From positions 124,001 to 188,000 of the forward strand of contig NZ_VWOX01000011.1 of NCBI RefSeq assembly GCF_008629675.1: DNA of 64,000 nucleotides, read 5' to 3'. The position numbers were made by a program, and so were the translations under genes. Origin of the DNA: Roseiconus nitratireducens (GTDB taxonomy: Bacteria; Planctomycetota; Planctomycetia; Pirellulales; Pirellulaceae). A model generated the notes under the pieces. That model was not told the DNA's origin. It did not search any database and saw only the letters and a program-made list of their open reading frames with translations. Shown here one piece after another: positions 1 to 10,500 of this stretch. Numbering within the stretch: the first letter of the stretch is position 1; each line of letters starts with the position of its first letter.

Positions 1-64
1 AAACATGTCATTGCAAATCAATAGCACCATCAAACCAACCACCCTTCGCTTGATGTTCCGTTGT

Positions 65-2203
65 ATGAAATCTCTCCGGTATCGCGTCGCACGGCTGGCC
101 GCCTGTTTGTCCTTGTTCGGGTTGCTGTCGCTGGCGACCGGTTGCGGTGAAAGCCGCCAAGACCTGTTCATGAAGCACGCCATGCGTGATCGCGGTGACA
201 CGTCCGAACCGGACGAATCCTCCGCCGAAGAACCCGCCGCGGCGGCGCCGGCGGAAACGGCGGCGGCCCCGCCGGAGCAGGTCGCGTCCTCGCAGCAGGT
301 CACCCAAACGGCCGCAAAGTCAACACCGGCCGAAGCGCCCGTGGTCCCGGAACCGGCCGCCCCTGAGGTCGTGGAAGAGATCGGCATCCCCCCGATTGAC
401 GAGCGGCAGCCCGAAGAGCCGCTCAGTGATCCGGAACGCCGAAAGCGGTCCTATGACAATCTGTTGAAAATCAACGAGGCGATCCTCACGTACCTGCAGC
501 AAAACGGTCACTACCCGCGTGCCTACCAGACCACCGCCGGCAACGTGCCGACGCTTTCCTGGCGCGTGGAATTGCTTCCCTACCTGGGGTACGAATCGCT
601 GTACAAGCGATTCGACAAAACGCGGGCCTGGAACATGCCGCCCAACAAGGACCTGTTGCAATTCATTCCCGACGAATATGTCTCGCCGGAGCGTTTCGAC
701 ACCAAGACCAATTACCTGCTCCCGATCGACTCGGCATTCATTTTCGGCGAGAACCGCGCCATTCGACCTTCGATGATCGACGACGGGGCGGCCAACACGA
801 TCATGCTGGTGGAGGTCAACGATCAGTTCGCGGTCAATTGGACCGAACCGAAAGATTTTGATCCGCAGAACCCGATGCAGATGAGCCCCTACCTGGGCGG
901 GCTCCGTTCGGACGGCACCTTTGCCCTGTGGGCAAGTGGTTTCCCGGTTCTGTTGGAGTCGGGGCTTTCGGACCAGCAGTTGTTCCGGGCGATGAGTTAC
1001 AACCTCAGTGATGCCATGCAGGCGAGCGACATTCACCGGCCGATCGCGGTCCAAGAAGCGGAAGCTGACCCGGTCATCCAAGCTTCGCTGCCGGATCAAT
1101 TGGGCGACGAGCAAGATCCCGAATCGGCGCTGTTGGCCGGCGTGGAGGTGCCACCTGGCATCGAAGAGCAACAAATTGAACGCGAGCCGATGCCGTCACC
1201 GATCGCCTTGACCGCGGCCCAAGACAAACTGCGCGGCATCTTCTTGCAGGACCTGCAGGATGCCGACAGCGAGGAAGACAAAGCGAAACTGGCGGCCGAG
1301 TTTCTGAAAAAGTCCGCCGACATGGATTCCGACCCGGCCGGTGCCTTCGCCCTGCAGCGTGCCGCGCTGCGGTTGGCCGTGGACGCCGGTGATGCCCGCG
1401 TGCTGATCCAGGCGATCGATCAACGTGTCGCCCGCTTCGAAGTCAACTCGTTTCGCGAAAACCTGAAATGGATCCAGGAATACGGTGAAGCCACCGCCAG
1501 TCGGGACAGCACGTCGGTCAAAGCCGACAAACTGTTGCAGCGGTCGATTCCCGTGATCTACGCCGGGATCCGCGAAAATGAATTCATGCGGGCCAGTGCC
1601 ATCGCCAGGATTGCCCACCGCTACACCGGAATGTCCCGCGACGAAAAGGTTCCCCGGTTGCTGCTGCGGCTGCGCAGCCAACTCGGCGCCGCCAACCGTG
1701 AGTACGAACAATCCGTGGATGATTTGGAGGCTTACCGGGTCAACCCGGACAACGTCGCCGCCGGTGCGGCATTCGGCCGCTTCTTGTGTTTCATCAAGGG
1801 CGACTGGCAAACCGGGCTGCCGCTGATCGCGGCAGCCGATGGAGGCGACCTCGCGGAAGTGGCCCGCATGGACCTGCGTGGTGCCCGCCGTGCTTCGGAT
1901 CAGGTTGCCATCGGAGATGCCTGGTGGGAACTCAGTGAACGTGCCGCGGGAGCCTACGGTCAGGGTGCTCAGGACCGGGCCGTCCTGTGGTACGAAAAGG
2001 CACTCGAAGTGCTGCCGGAATCACTGGACAAGATCCATGTCCGCAACCGACTGCAGGAGGCCGATGACACGGACGGACGCAGCCCCGTCGCGCTGTGCGT
2101 CCAACTGGCCGACGAGTTGGGAATCGATCTCAGCCAAAGCCTGACGTCCATCGCGGCCGACGGTGACCGCCGAATGGGCAATCGCGACGACGATGACGAT
2201 TGA
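65..2203 (+). CDS. DUF1559-like lipoprotein with acidic/proline-alanine linker
   Basis: Predicted lipoprotein of 712 residues. I chose the ATG at 65 because it opens directly into a basic n-region, a hydrophobic core and a near-consensus lipobox ending LATGC, with the lipidated Cys at residue 27; the reading frame itself opens upstream at 5. Residues about 30-115 are an Ala/Pro/Glu-rich linker typical of surface-exposed anchors. Residues about 125-290 resemble the DUF1559 domain common in Planctomycetes (N-terminal helix with NGHYP, then LSWRVELLPYLGYESLYKRF and a DDGAANTIMLVE segment). The remainder is helical and ends in a run of Asp residues. No catalytic motif is visible and the function is unknown. 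It is convergent with the SLC13 gene. Family assignment is by pattern only. Confidence 0.8.
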   Translation: MKSLRYRVARLAACLSLFGLLSLATGCGESRQDLFMKHAMRDRGDTSEPDESSAEEPAAAAPAETAAAPPEQVASSQQVTQTAAKSTPAEAPVVPEPAAPEVVEEIGIPPIDERQPEEPLSDPERRKRSYDNLLKINEAILTYLQQNGHYPRAYQTTAGNVPTLSWRVELLPYLGYESLYKRFDKTRAWNMPPNKDLLQFIPDEYVSPERFDTKTNYLLPIDSAFIFGENRAIRPSMIDDGAANTIMLVEVNDQFAVNWTEPKDFDPQNPMQMSPYLGGLRSDGTFALWASGFPVLLESGLSDQQLFRAMSYNLSDAMQASDIHRPIAVQEAEADPVIQASLPDQLGDEQDPESALLAGVEVPPGIEEQQIEREPMPSPIALTAAQDKLRGIFLQDLQDADSEEDKAKLAAEFLKKSADMDSDPAGAFALQRAALRLAVDAGDARVLIQAIDQRVARFEVNSFRENLKWIQEYGEATASRDSTSVKADKLLQRSIPVIYAGIRENEFMRASAIARIAHRYTGMSRDEKVPRLLLRLRSQLGAANREYEQSVDDLEAYRVNPDNVAAGAAFGRFLCFIKGDWQTGLPLIAAADGGDLAEVARMDLRGARRASDQVAIGDAWWELSERAAGAYGQGAQDRAVLWYEKALEVLPESLDKIHVRNRLQEADDTDGRSPVALCVQLADELGIDLSQSLTSIAADGDRRMGNRDDDDD

Positions 2204-2239
2204 ATCTGAATCAACGACATGGCTTTCGGGGGTGCAGAA

Positions 2240-4030
2240 CTACATCAGTGCCCAAGGGATGATCACCATGGCGGTGGCAAACACGATCAACGAGAGCGGC
2301 AACCCGAACCGCAGGTAATCCCCGACGCGATACCCACCGACCGTGTAGACCATCAAGTTGGTCTGGTATCCGAACGGCGTGAGAAAACTGGCGGACGCTG
2401 CCACCATCACCGCAATCACGAATGACTTTTCGTCGATGCCCAACTTGCCTGCCGCTTCCATCGCAACGGTCAGCATCAGCAGCGCGGCGGCGTTGTTGGT
2501 GATCAGTTCGGTGCACAACATGGTTGCCAGAAAGATCAGGGCCAGCGTGACAATCGGATCATTGTTGGCCAGACCGACCAAGGCGCTCGCCAGAGCCGCC
2601 GCGGCACCGCTTTTCTCCATCGCGTTCCCAATGCCGATCGCCGCACCGATCACGATCAAGACCCGCCAATCCACCGCCCGGCGGGCTTCATTGGTCGTGC
2701 AGCAGCGAAACAAAATCATCGCCATGGCCGCCGCCATCGAAGCCGACAGGATCGACATCACTCCCGCCGCCGCGACCACCACCATCCACAACATCACGGC
2801 GATGGCTACCCAGGCGCGATCGTGACGCCGCACCGAATCCGTTCCCACCCGGCTGACCAGGTAAAAGTCCCGTAGCTCGCGGGCGCGGTGCAGAAACGAC
2901 GGAGACGCCTCCAACAGCAGGACGTCGCCCGATTCCAGTTCGACATCGCCGATCTTGCCCTCCAGCCGGCGGTCCCCCCGCGCCACCGCGACCACCGCCG
3001 CGTTGTAATTGCTTCGAAAGCGTCCCTCGCGAATGGTCTTACCCAACAGCGAACATCGTGGACTGACCACGGCCTCAACCAGCGTCCTCCGCCAGGCCGG
3101 TATCTCCAGCTTGCGCCCCTGATCGTCTGGCGTCAGCAAGCCGCGGATCTTTCGCAGGTCGACGACCGTGTCCAGCGCACCGACCAGGATCAGCGCGTCA
3201 TCCCCCCGCAAACGTTCGGCGGGCTTGGCGGCAATCACCTGCTGGCCTCGCTGAATCTCCGCGATGTACAAACCGGGCAACGCCCGCAGCCCCGCATCCT
3301 CAATCGACTTTCCCACCAACGGACCGGCCGGATCGACCTGCATTTCCACGGTGTACTTTTTCGGATCGTCACTGGCGCTGACCGCGGGCCGCCGGGCCGG
3401 AATCAGCTTTGACGAAAACAACACCATGTACGCCACACCCAACACCGTCGCCGGAACGCCCACGATCGCGGGTGCGAAAAAGCCCAATGTTCCGTCGTGC
3501 TTGGCAAGGTACTCGTCGCGAACGATCAGGTTGGTGCTGGTCCCCATCACCGTGCACATTCCGCCCAGAATCGCGGCGTAGGAAAGCGGCAACAGCAGCC
3601 GACTGGCGCTGGCTCCAATGCGTTTGCAAACGTCGTCGACGATCGGAATCAGGGCAACCACGACGGGCGTGTTGTTTAAAAAGCCGCTGATCATCGCCAC
3701 GGGAAGCAGGATCCGCACCTGAGCGTCGCGAAACGAACGCGCGCGGTCCAAAAACCAACCGGTCGCCAGTCGGGTCCCTCCCGTCATTTCCAAACCGGCG
3801 ACCACGGCGAACAGAAACCCGATCGTCAACAGCCCCGTGTTCCCAAAACCCGAAACCGCTTCGGCGGGCGTGGGCAGCAGCGCGTGACTGGTCAAATCAC
3901 CGACAACCACCAGCATCGCCAGAAAGGCGACCGCAAGCAGATCCGTCGCCGCAACGCGGAACGCCAGACTGACCAGCAATCCGACCGCGGCGGCAAGCGT
4001 TAACCAGGCTTCCCAGGGCATCAACGGCAT
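2240..4030 (-). CDS. SLC13-family permease with two TrkA-C (RCK_C) domains
   Basis: Integral membrane transporter of the ion-transporter superfamily (SLC13/NhaD/CitM-like). These usually carry sulfate, dicarboxylates or other anions with Na+. The protein has two hydrophobic halves: the first about 185 residues, including the GFLNNTPVVVALIPIV hairpin, and the last about 220 residues, including the matching LITNNAAALLMLTVAME hairpin. They are split by a cytoplasmic block of roughly 170 residues containing two TrkA-C-like modules (VGKSIEDAGLRALPGLYIAEI and LGKTIREGRFRSNYNAAVVAV). I start at the ATG at 4030 (596 residues), because the 15 residues upstream are polar and unlike the hydrophobic N-terminus of the family. 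Substrate cannot be decided from sequence. No co-directional neighbour suggests a pathway. Confidence 0.88.
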   Translation of the reverse strand: MPLMPWEAWLTLAAAVGLLVSLAFRVAATDLLAVAFLAMLVVVGDLTSHALLPTPAEAVSGFGNTGLLTIGFLFAVVAGLEMTGGTRLATGWFLDRARSFRDAQVRILLPVAMISGFLNNTPVVVALIPIVDDVCKRIGASASRLLLPLSYAAILGGMCTVMGTSTNLIVRDEYLAKHDGTLGFFAPAIVGVPATVLGVAYMVLFSSKLIPARRPAVSASDDPKKYTVEMQVDPAGPLVGKSIEDAGLRALPGLYIAEIQRGQQVIAAKPAERLRGDDALILVGALDTVVDLRKIRGLLTPDDQGRKLEIPAWRRTLVEAVVSPRCSLLGKTIREGRFRSNYNAAVVAVARGDRRLEGKIGDVELESGDVLLLEASPSFLHRARELRDFYLVSRVGTDSVRRHDRAWVAIAVMLWMVVVAAAGVMSILSASMAAAMAMILFRCCTTNEARRAVDWRVLIVIGAAIGIGNAMEKSGAAAALASALVGLANNDPIVTLALIFLATMLCTELITNNAAALLMLTVAMEAAGKLGIDEKSFVIAVMVAASASFLTPFGYQTNLMVYTVGGYRVGDYLRFGLPLSLIVFATAMVIIPWALM

Positions 4031-4459
4031 GGGTGACGAAGACTTTCCAAAACGAGAATCACGGGGAATGAACAACCCACACGGTGACCCGGTGAGTCCT
4101 TCCCGCCACCGAATCCAACTTTTCTTTCATCGGCATCATGCCCCTTTCCGTCGCACTTTTTAGGAATTCGCGACCGGTCCGCCGATGTGTCGGATAAGCC
4201 TACGCCAAGGCTGGACCGATGACAGCCGGGACGGGCCAAACGCCCGCAATCGGCCCCCGAATCACGCTCACCGGATCATCCGATCTGGTCAGCAGTGCCA
4301 ACGAACGGCGGCATCGTGTTGCTCAAACGGATCGTATCGGTTCTGACGGGTGTCACGAGACAACGAGTCGGTCAGCGGTTCGCCGAACGTTGGGGGTACC
4401 AGCGACGCAGCAATCTCGTGCCTTTCCAGCGAGATGCAAAGCCGTGCGTCGCTGAGCCG
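4031..4459. other. Intergenic region upstream of the SLC13 gene
   Basis: A 429-base stretch between the start of the SLC13 gene and the end of the next minus-strand gene. It should contain the SLC13 promoter. I see no convincing promoter boxes, no RNA gene and no small ORF with a ribosome binding site. Confidence 0.5.
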
Positions 4460-5023
4460 CTAAACGCTTTTCGCGATTCGGCTCCGCACCCTGCCCAGGA
4501 ACGATCGCATCCAGAGCGGCGTCGCGACCAGGCCGAAAAGGGCGGGGACCAATCCGAACATCGCGCCGGTGATGCTGAACGCCCCCATCGCGAACGCGGA
4601 CACCCATCCTGTCACCAGGCCGGAACAGACGCCCAACCACCTCACCGACTCGGGCGTCCACCCGTAACCTTGGGCTCGGTAGCGAAAAACGGCAATCAAC
4701 AATCCGACGACGAACAGGGCGAACAGCCCGGCCCAGATGAAACCGATCACCGGGCCCAAAACCAGAAACAGCATCGTCATTCCAACGGGTCCCGAACCGC
4801 CTCGCGAGGACGCCAAGCTGACCAATGACACTCCCACCATCAGGCCCACCAAAACCAGACCGAATGTTCCGCCGGCGAGCGCCACGGCGCGGACCGTCGC
4901 CCAGTAGACCTCCGTGACGGACACGACGGATCGTCCCGCACGTTCAAAATCGACAGCCTCCTCGGACAACTCCGTCGGCGCGTAGGGATTCAGTGGAAGG
5001 GGATTTTCATTGCTGTCGGCCAT
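4460..5023 (-). CDS. Membrane protein with N-terminal NPYxP peptide, unknown function
   Basis: A 187-residue protein from the ATG at 5023, selected because it places the planctomycete-style N-terminal peptide (NPLPLNPYAPTE) near the start; the longer frame begins at 5080. After a short acidic cytoplasmic segment there are about four hydrophobic helices (around residues 45-75, 80-115, 130-150 and 155-175), rich in Gly and Val. No family is recognised and there are no charged catalytic residues inside the membrane segments. It is divergent from the histidine kinase gene, so the two may share a promoter region of about 150 bases. Confidence 0.7.
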   Translation of the reverse strand: MADSNENPLPLNPYAPTELSEEAVDFERAGRSVVSVTEVYWATVRAVALAGGTFGLVLVGLMVGVSLVSLASSRGGSGPVGMTMLFLVLGPVIGFIWAGLFALFVVGLLIAVFRYRAQGYGWTPESVRWLGVCSGLVTGWVSAFAMGAFSITGAMFGLVPALFGLVATPLWMRSFLGRVRSRIAKSV

Positions 5024-5172
5024 GGGGCTGATTGTAGCCCTTTTCTGCCCCCGAATCGCTTGTCCCTGCGAAACCCGCACCCGGCCGGCTACAATCGGTC
5101 AAACCCGTCGCTTCCTTTCGATCCGCATCTCGATTGCCGTGCCAAAGCACGAATCCGACGTCCGCTTCGCCC

Positions 5173-5898
5173 ATGACCGCCCACGACGACGCCACCCAGC
5201 TGGACACCTTGCGTGAACGCTACGAAGAACTGGCCGAATTGGCCGGCTCCCTCGCACACGAGATCAAAAACCCGTTGTCGGTGATTCACATGAACATCGA
5301 CCTGCTGAGCGAGGATCTGTCGGAGATGGACTCCGAAGAAAGCCGGCGTTCACTCGACCGGGTCGACATCGTTCGCCAACAATGTGAACGGATGCAAGGT
5401 CTGTTGCGCGACTTCCTGCGGTACGCCAGGTTGCGCGACATCGACCTCGTCTCCGGGTCGCTGAACGACCAGATCGATACGGTGCTGCGCGCCTACACCG
5501 CCGAAGCCAACAAGCGCAACATCGAAATCAAACGCTATCTGGACAACAACCTGCCGTCGATCGCGCTGCACAGTGACTCTTTGCAGGCGGCCTTGATGAA
5601 TCTGGTCAAGAACGCACTCGAAGCGACCGAACCGGGTGGCCAGATCCTGGCGCGGACCTACACCACCCAGACCAGCGTGGCACTCGATTTGATCGACACC
5701 GGCCGCGGTGTGGACAACAACACCATCCTGCACATGTTTGAACCCTTCTACACCACCAAGGATGGCGGCAGCGGGTTGGGTCTGCCCACCGCCCGCAAAA
5801 TCATCGAAGCCCACGGAGGTCGGATCAGTGTCCAGAGTGAGGTCGGCCGAGGCACAAAGTTCACGCTGGAATTCCCCATCCTGAAGCGGCTCGCCTGA
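5173..5898 (+). CDS. Soluble sensor histidine kinase (HisKA + HATPase)
   Basis: Compact two-domain histidine kinase of 241 residues from the ATG at 5173; a GTG at 5134 would add 13 residues. The dimerisation/phosphoacceptor motif is GSLAHEIKNPLSVI with His29. It is followed by an R-Y-A helix, and then the ATP-binding domain with N-box NLVKNALEAT, G1 box DTGRGVD, F-box FEPFYTTK and G2 box GSGLGLP. No transmembrane segment, PAS or GAF domain lies N-terminal, so it is probably cytosolic and takes its input from a partner. No response regulator lies beside it, making it an orphan here. The overall pattern resembles NtrB/AtoS-like kinases, but the pathway is unknown. Confidence 0.92.
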   Translation: MTAHDDATQLDTLRERYEELAELAGSLAHEIKNPLSVIHMNIDLLSEDLSEMDSEESRRSLDRVDIVRQQCERMQGLLRDFLRYARLRDIDLVSGSLNDQIDTVLRAYTAEANKRNIEIKRYLDNNLPSIALHSDSLQAALMNLVKNALEATEPGGQILARTYTTQTSVALDLIDTGRGVDNNTILHMFEPFYTTKDGGSGLGLPTARKIIEAHGGRISVQSEVGRGTKFTLEFPILKRLA

Positions 5899-6200
5899 CC
5901 CGACGTCGCGATCTTCCCTGCCGCGACGTTCAGCGTTGGGCAAACACCGACAATCACGCCGGCAACGTGAACGGTTCCGGTTGAAACGGACCTGCGCATC
6001 ACTCCGGTCGTGGCGGCGGTGCGACGGGTCGATGCCAGCGCGCTTGCCACGGGACCGGTTTCGGTCGACCGATCCTGACCGCCGACCGATGACAGAGAAG
6101 TGGCGGTGGGTTCCCGTGATGCGCTACCCATCACCGTTCTCGCAACGATGTCCGCCCCGCTCGTCGCCGGGAAACGTCAGCACACTTCTCCAACGAGACG
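5899..6200. other. Intergenic region, no gene seen
   Basis: A 302-base GC-rich stretch between the kinase gene and the nuclease-fold gene. The overlapping open frames have no ribosome binding site and no recognisable protein pattern. No terminator hairpin with a T-run was found. Confidence 0.4.
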
Positions 6201-7331
6201 ATGGACGAACCTGGACGCTCTCGCCCGCTGTTCACCTTGCTCACCGTGGTCATCCTGATCGGCGGTGGAATCTACTTCGCCAGCCATTATCAGGTTGACG
6301 GCTTGGATCAACTGGTGATTCAACGCCGAGCGCCGGCCCCCGGCGATCCGCCGAGCGGCGAGAGCGTGGCGGAGGACCGGCTGTTTGCCGACCGAGGCTC
6401 GGACTTCGGAACGGGATTCCATCAGAGCCCGTTCTCAGGGACCGGTTTTTCGTCAACCGAAGCCGGCAGCCGACCCGCAGTCTTTCGCACCGCCGGCCAA
6501 AGCGACCCGGACGACACCTCGACATCCACCGTCGCTGCCGGCCGCGGTCGCGCGGGGAATCTCCGCGTGGCGTCCTGGGCGCTCAGCGGATTCGGTCCCA
6601 GCAAACTGGCAAACGATGCCTGCCGCAGCAACCTGGTGAGGTTGATCCGACAGTTCGATTTGATCTCGCTGCAACAGATCACGGCCGCCGAACGAGACCT
6701 CATTCCGCGTTTGGTCGATGCGGTCAACGAAGGAGGACGCAGTTACGATTTCGTGATGGGTGCTCCGACCGGTCCCGAAGCCCAAACCGAACAGTTGGCG
6801 ATCCTGTTCGATGTTCAACGTTTGCACGTGGATCGCTCGCAGACCTACACCATCGCGGATCCCCATCAAAAGATGACGTTCGATCCGATGGTCGCCTGGT
6901 TCCGCGTGGCCGGAATCCCCGTCGACAGCGCCTGGACCTTCTCGGTGGTCAACGTCCGAGTCAACCTTGCTCGAGCGGCGGCGGAAGTAGCGCTCCTTCC
7001 CGGCATCTTCTCCTCGGTACGGCTGGATGGTCGGGGCGAAGATGACGTGGTGATGACGGGCCTGTTTCAGGCGGACGACTCCTACATGATTCCGCGTATC
7101 CTGGGGTCCTCCGTCACGGCGGCGGTTCGCAGCGCTCCGACCGACATTTTCGGCAGGCACCAAACGTGCAACATCCTGGTCGATCGACAGCGGACCTCGG
7201 AGTACCTTGGTCGCGGCGGCCCGGTCGACTTTCTTCGGCATTACAACTTGAGCATCGGTCAAGCCGAAACGATCAGCAGCCATCTGCCCGTGTTCGCGGA
7301 GTTCACCGCCACCGAAGGCGGGTTCCTGTAA
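6201..7331 (+). CDS. Membrane-anchored endonuclease/exonuclease/phosphatase-fold protein, probably inactive
   Basis: A 376-residue protein with one N-terminal membrane helix (residues about 10-28, LFTLLTVVILIGGGIYFAS), a disordered Ser/Pro-rich linker to about residue 120, and a C-terminal domain that follows the DNase I-like fold (LRVASWALSGFG, then LISLQQI, LAILFD, and SSHLPVFAEF at the end). In active members of this superfamily the corresponding motifs are QE, GDFN and SDH. Here they read QQ, GLFQADD and SSH, so the metal ligand Glu, the Asn and the catalytic Asp appear to be missing. I therefore infer a non-catalytic binding or scaffold role on the outer face of the inner membrane. It stands alone between unrelated genes. 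Confidence 0.72.
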   Translation: MDEPGRSRPLFTLLTVVILIGGGIYFASHYQVDGLDQLVIQRRAPAPGDPPSGESVAEDRLFADRGSDFGTGFHQSPFSGTGFSSTEAGSRPAVFRTAGQSDPDDTSTSTVAAGRGRAGNLRVASWALSGFGPSKLANDACRSNLVRLIRQFDLISLQQITAAERDLIPRLVDAVNEGGRSYDFVMGAPTGPEAQTEQLAILFDVQRLHVDRSQTYTIADPHQKMTFDPMVAWFRVAGIPVDSAWTFSVVNVRVNLARAAAEVALLPGIFSSVRLDGRGEDDVVMTGLFQADDSYMIPRILGSSVTAAVRSAPTDIFGRHQTCNILVDRQRTSEYLGRGGPVDFLRHYNLSIGQAETISSHLPVFAEFTATEGGFL

Positions 7332-7424
7332 GGCGACCAGCATCTCACCGCCACGACCTGGATGACTCGCTGACAGCGTCACTTTCAGTCAAAACACCGC
7401 GATTTGCAGTGTGATGAGCGGCAA

Positions 7425-7468
7425 GGCGCTAGCCGCCGATTGAGGCGAGAAAACCCGCGGCTAGCGCC
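7425..7468. repeat. Intergenic inverted repeat (REP-like hairpin)
   Basis: Perfect 12-base arms (GGCGCTAGCCGC at 7425-7436 and its complement at 7457-7468) separated by 20 bases. Imperfect pairing extends outward to arms of about 23 bases. It lies between the convergent nuclease-fold gene and the long minus-strand gene. There is no T-run, so it does not look like a simple terminator. Confidence 0.7.
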
Positions 7469-7509
7469 GCGCGGCTCACCCAAAGTGGCTCTGGCCAGTT
7501 CGTTGCTGG

Positions 7510-10500
7510 TCACTTGCGGCGACGAAAGGCGTCGAAAGCGTCCCGGTAGGCCGGAGGCGCTTTTCGCCGGTTGCCGGAATCGCGAAGCTCGCGAAGCGAA
7601 TCGGCCGCGTCCCGCTGGCTGCCCATCGGCGCCTCCTTGGGCTGCAACCCCAAGCTCTGCAACGCTTCGCGCAAGTCGTCATTGGAATCCGCCTCCGCCG
7701 GCGCCTGCTCCAACTGGCGAACCCGTTCCCAGCGTTCGCGAAAACGCTGCAGGTCTTGTTCGGTCCAATTCAAATCTTCCAGCAAATCCTGATCGACCTG
7801 GTCGCGTGTCTCGTCCAGGTAATCCAAGACCATGTCCGTTGCCTGCTTGGTGTACTCCAAGTCCGGCGGCGGAGGTGGCGGAGCATCGTCGCTGCCGGGC
7901 AACGAGTCACCGCTGCCGCTTCCGTCACCGGCAGCCGAAGCGCCGGGAGACCCGTCGGGATTGCTCGACGGATTGCGAGAGCCACCGTCCTGTCCCGTGC
8001 TGGCAGGCTGCGACGTTGACGAGGAACCGTCACCGGGCTGCTCGGATCCCTGTTCGGTCCCCGGCTCGGCGGACGACGGATCGCCGGAAGGGCGGTCGCC
8101 CGAGGACTGCGAACCCGAGGACTGGGAATCCGAGGGCTGAGAATCGCCTGCCCCGGAGTCAGATTGATCCTCGCCTGCGCCGCTGGGTTGGTTGTCGCTT
8201 GCGGATTCCGCGCCGGAAGCGGAACGGTCCGAATCATTTGGCCGCTGGCTACCATCGTTGGAAGGATCCTGGGCGTCGCCGGCGTCCTGACCCTGCGTTG
8301 GATCCTGACCTTGCGTTGGATCCTGGCCCGTTCCGGAGTCGTTGGGCGAAGCGGTTTCCGACGCTTGAGGATCCCCGCCCTTGCCCGAATCGGCATCCGC
8401 CGACGTGCCGGTCTGCTCCCGATCCGCAGACGATTGCTCGGGGTTTCCCGTCGACTCCGTCCCTTCATCGGTGGCAGAATCGGTGCGGGAAGTTTCGGTC
8501 GGCGAACTCCCGGAGTCGGAACGGTCACCGCGTTGACGTTCGGGTCCTTCCTGCCGGCCCGAATCCCCACCGGTTTCCGGTTGCGGGTTGGTCGCACCAT
8601 CCTCGGATGCATCGGCCGGGTTTCCGGAATCATTGGTCGACCGGTTGCCCCCATCCTGTGGCATCGACGGATCGTTCGAACCGCTTTCTCCGCCGGGCTC
8701 ACTTTGACGTTGCTTCTCTTCCAAGTATTCCTTGATCCGTTCAAAGGCTTCGCCATCGTGTTTCGGCGACGAACCGTCTTGCTGCCCGCCCTCTTGCTGA
8801 CCGGTGTTGTTCTGCCCGGTGTTGTTCTGCCCGGTGTTGTTCTGACCGGTGTTGTTCTGACCGGTGCCGTCGCCGCGTGCACCGTCATCGGGTTGACCCG
8901 CGGGTCCTCCTTCGGATCGCCCCTGCTGCGTTTCCGTTGCGGCGGAATCGTCCGAGCGGTTCTCCGCCGTCGTCCGGTCGGACATCCGATCACCGGAGGA
9001 ATTGTCTTGCCCGGCCCCGCCGCCGGATCCGGCACTCTCGCTGGGATCCGTCGCCGAACTCCCCGATTTCTCGCCAGACCCGTCGCTTCCGGAATCGGAA
9101 CCCTCGGTGGAGCCGGCAGCCGGACTTTCGGAGGGCTCCGACCCGGAGCCTCCACCGGATGAATCTCCCGCGGTCGAACCTTCACCGCCGGATTGCCCTT
9201 CGCCTCCAGCCGAGCCCTCGCCGCCCGATTGGCCCTCATCGCCGCCAGCGGAACCTTCGCTGCCAGTTGAACCTTCGCCACCGGACTGGCCTTCACCTTC
9301 GGACTGGCCTTCACCTCCGGACTGGCCTTCACCTCCGGACTGGCCTTCACCTCCGGACTGGCCTTCACCTCCCGATTGGCCCTCTCCGCCGGACTGGCCC
9401 TCTCCGCCGGACTGGCCCTCTCCGCCGGACTGCTGCGGTTGATCCGACGTCACATCGCTGGCGGGAGAATCGTCGGGGCGCGACAACCCGTCGTTGCCGG
9501 CCGGATCCTGCGGCAGGTTGGAATCAGAATCGATGATCCGAATCTCCACCGGATCGGTCTCCGTCACGTTGGGTTCGACGCGGGCGTCGTCGGGAATCGC
9601 CCGGTTATCGACCGCGGACGCCGCAACGCGAACGACGTCGCCTGGCCGCAACCCATATTGTTCGGGCCGAAAGCGGTATTCAGAAACCTGGTTGCCTCGG
9701 CCGTCTTGTTCTTGATCCCGCGACCAGATGACGGGGGAATCCAGCGTGTCCAGGCCGCGTTCGATCCGCAGAGTAACCCGCTGCAATTCGAAGTCCGCGT
9801 CCATGGCGTGAACTTCGATGATCTGCTGCGCGTTGACGGGGACTTCGACCGGCGACTGTTTGGGCACGACGATCGCAATCTCGGGCGGCAGATCGGAAAT
9901 CACCTTGATGGGATAAACGATGGGATCCGGGTTGGATTGCTGTTTGTCGTTCCAAACACGAACTCGATAGCTTTCCGGCTGTACCGTCGCCGCATTGCCC
10001 CGGGCCGAACGCAGGACGACGTCGGCGGTCAATGTCACACCGTCATCGGCGATCTGAAAGGGCGTCTTTCCGCCGGTGGCCCGCACCGACTGGCCCAGCA
10101 ATTTCGGATTGAACTGCAGCTCGGCACGTTCGACCGGGCGGTTGGTCTTGGCCGTGATCCGGACCTTGGTACCATCGATCGCCGTGATGGCCGGACTGCT
10201 GGTGGTTCGTGGATTTTGACCGGTGTAGGCGGGCGGCTCGTATCGCAATTGCTCGATCGCAACCACCGGAACATCCTCGACCGCCAATTCAAATGGCCCG
10301 GCAACCGCGTCACCCGCTTCAATCGTGTATCGCACCCTGCCGGACACCGTATGATCAATCGCGATTTCACCTTGAAAGCGGAGCTTTCCGGAGACGGCCG
10401 AATCGGCATCCACGGTCAACTCGGTTTCTCGCGCTGCTCCGTCGGCAGCCCAGCGGCACCACACCGCCTCGTCCTCGCGCAAACCGGCGACCGTCGCGGC

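Noticed and set aside
9272..9433. Regular 18-base repeats resembling a CRISPR array
   Set aside because: Units are contiguous with no spacers and encode GGEGQS hexapeptides in frame within a long gene.
7404..9536. Long plus-strand open frames (Arg/Pro-rich or hydrophobic) opposite the repeat protein
   Set aside because: They are antisense shadows of a GC-rich low-complexity gene, with no ribosome binding site or family pattern.
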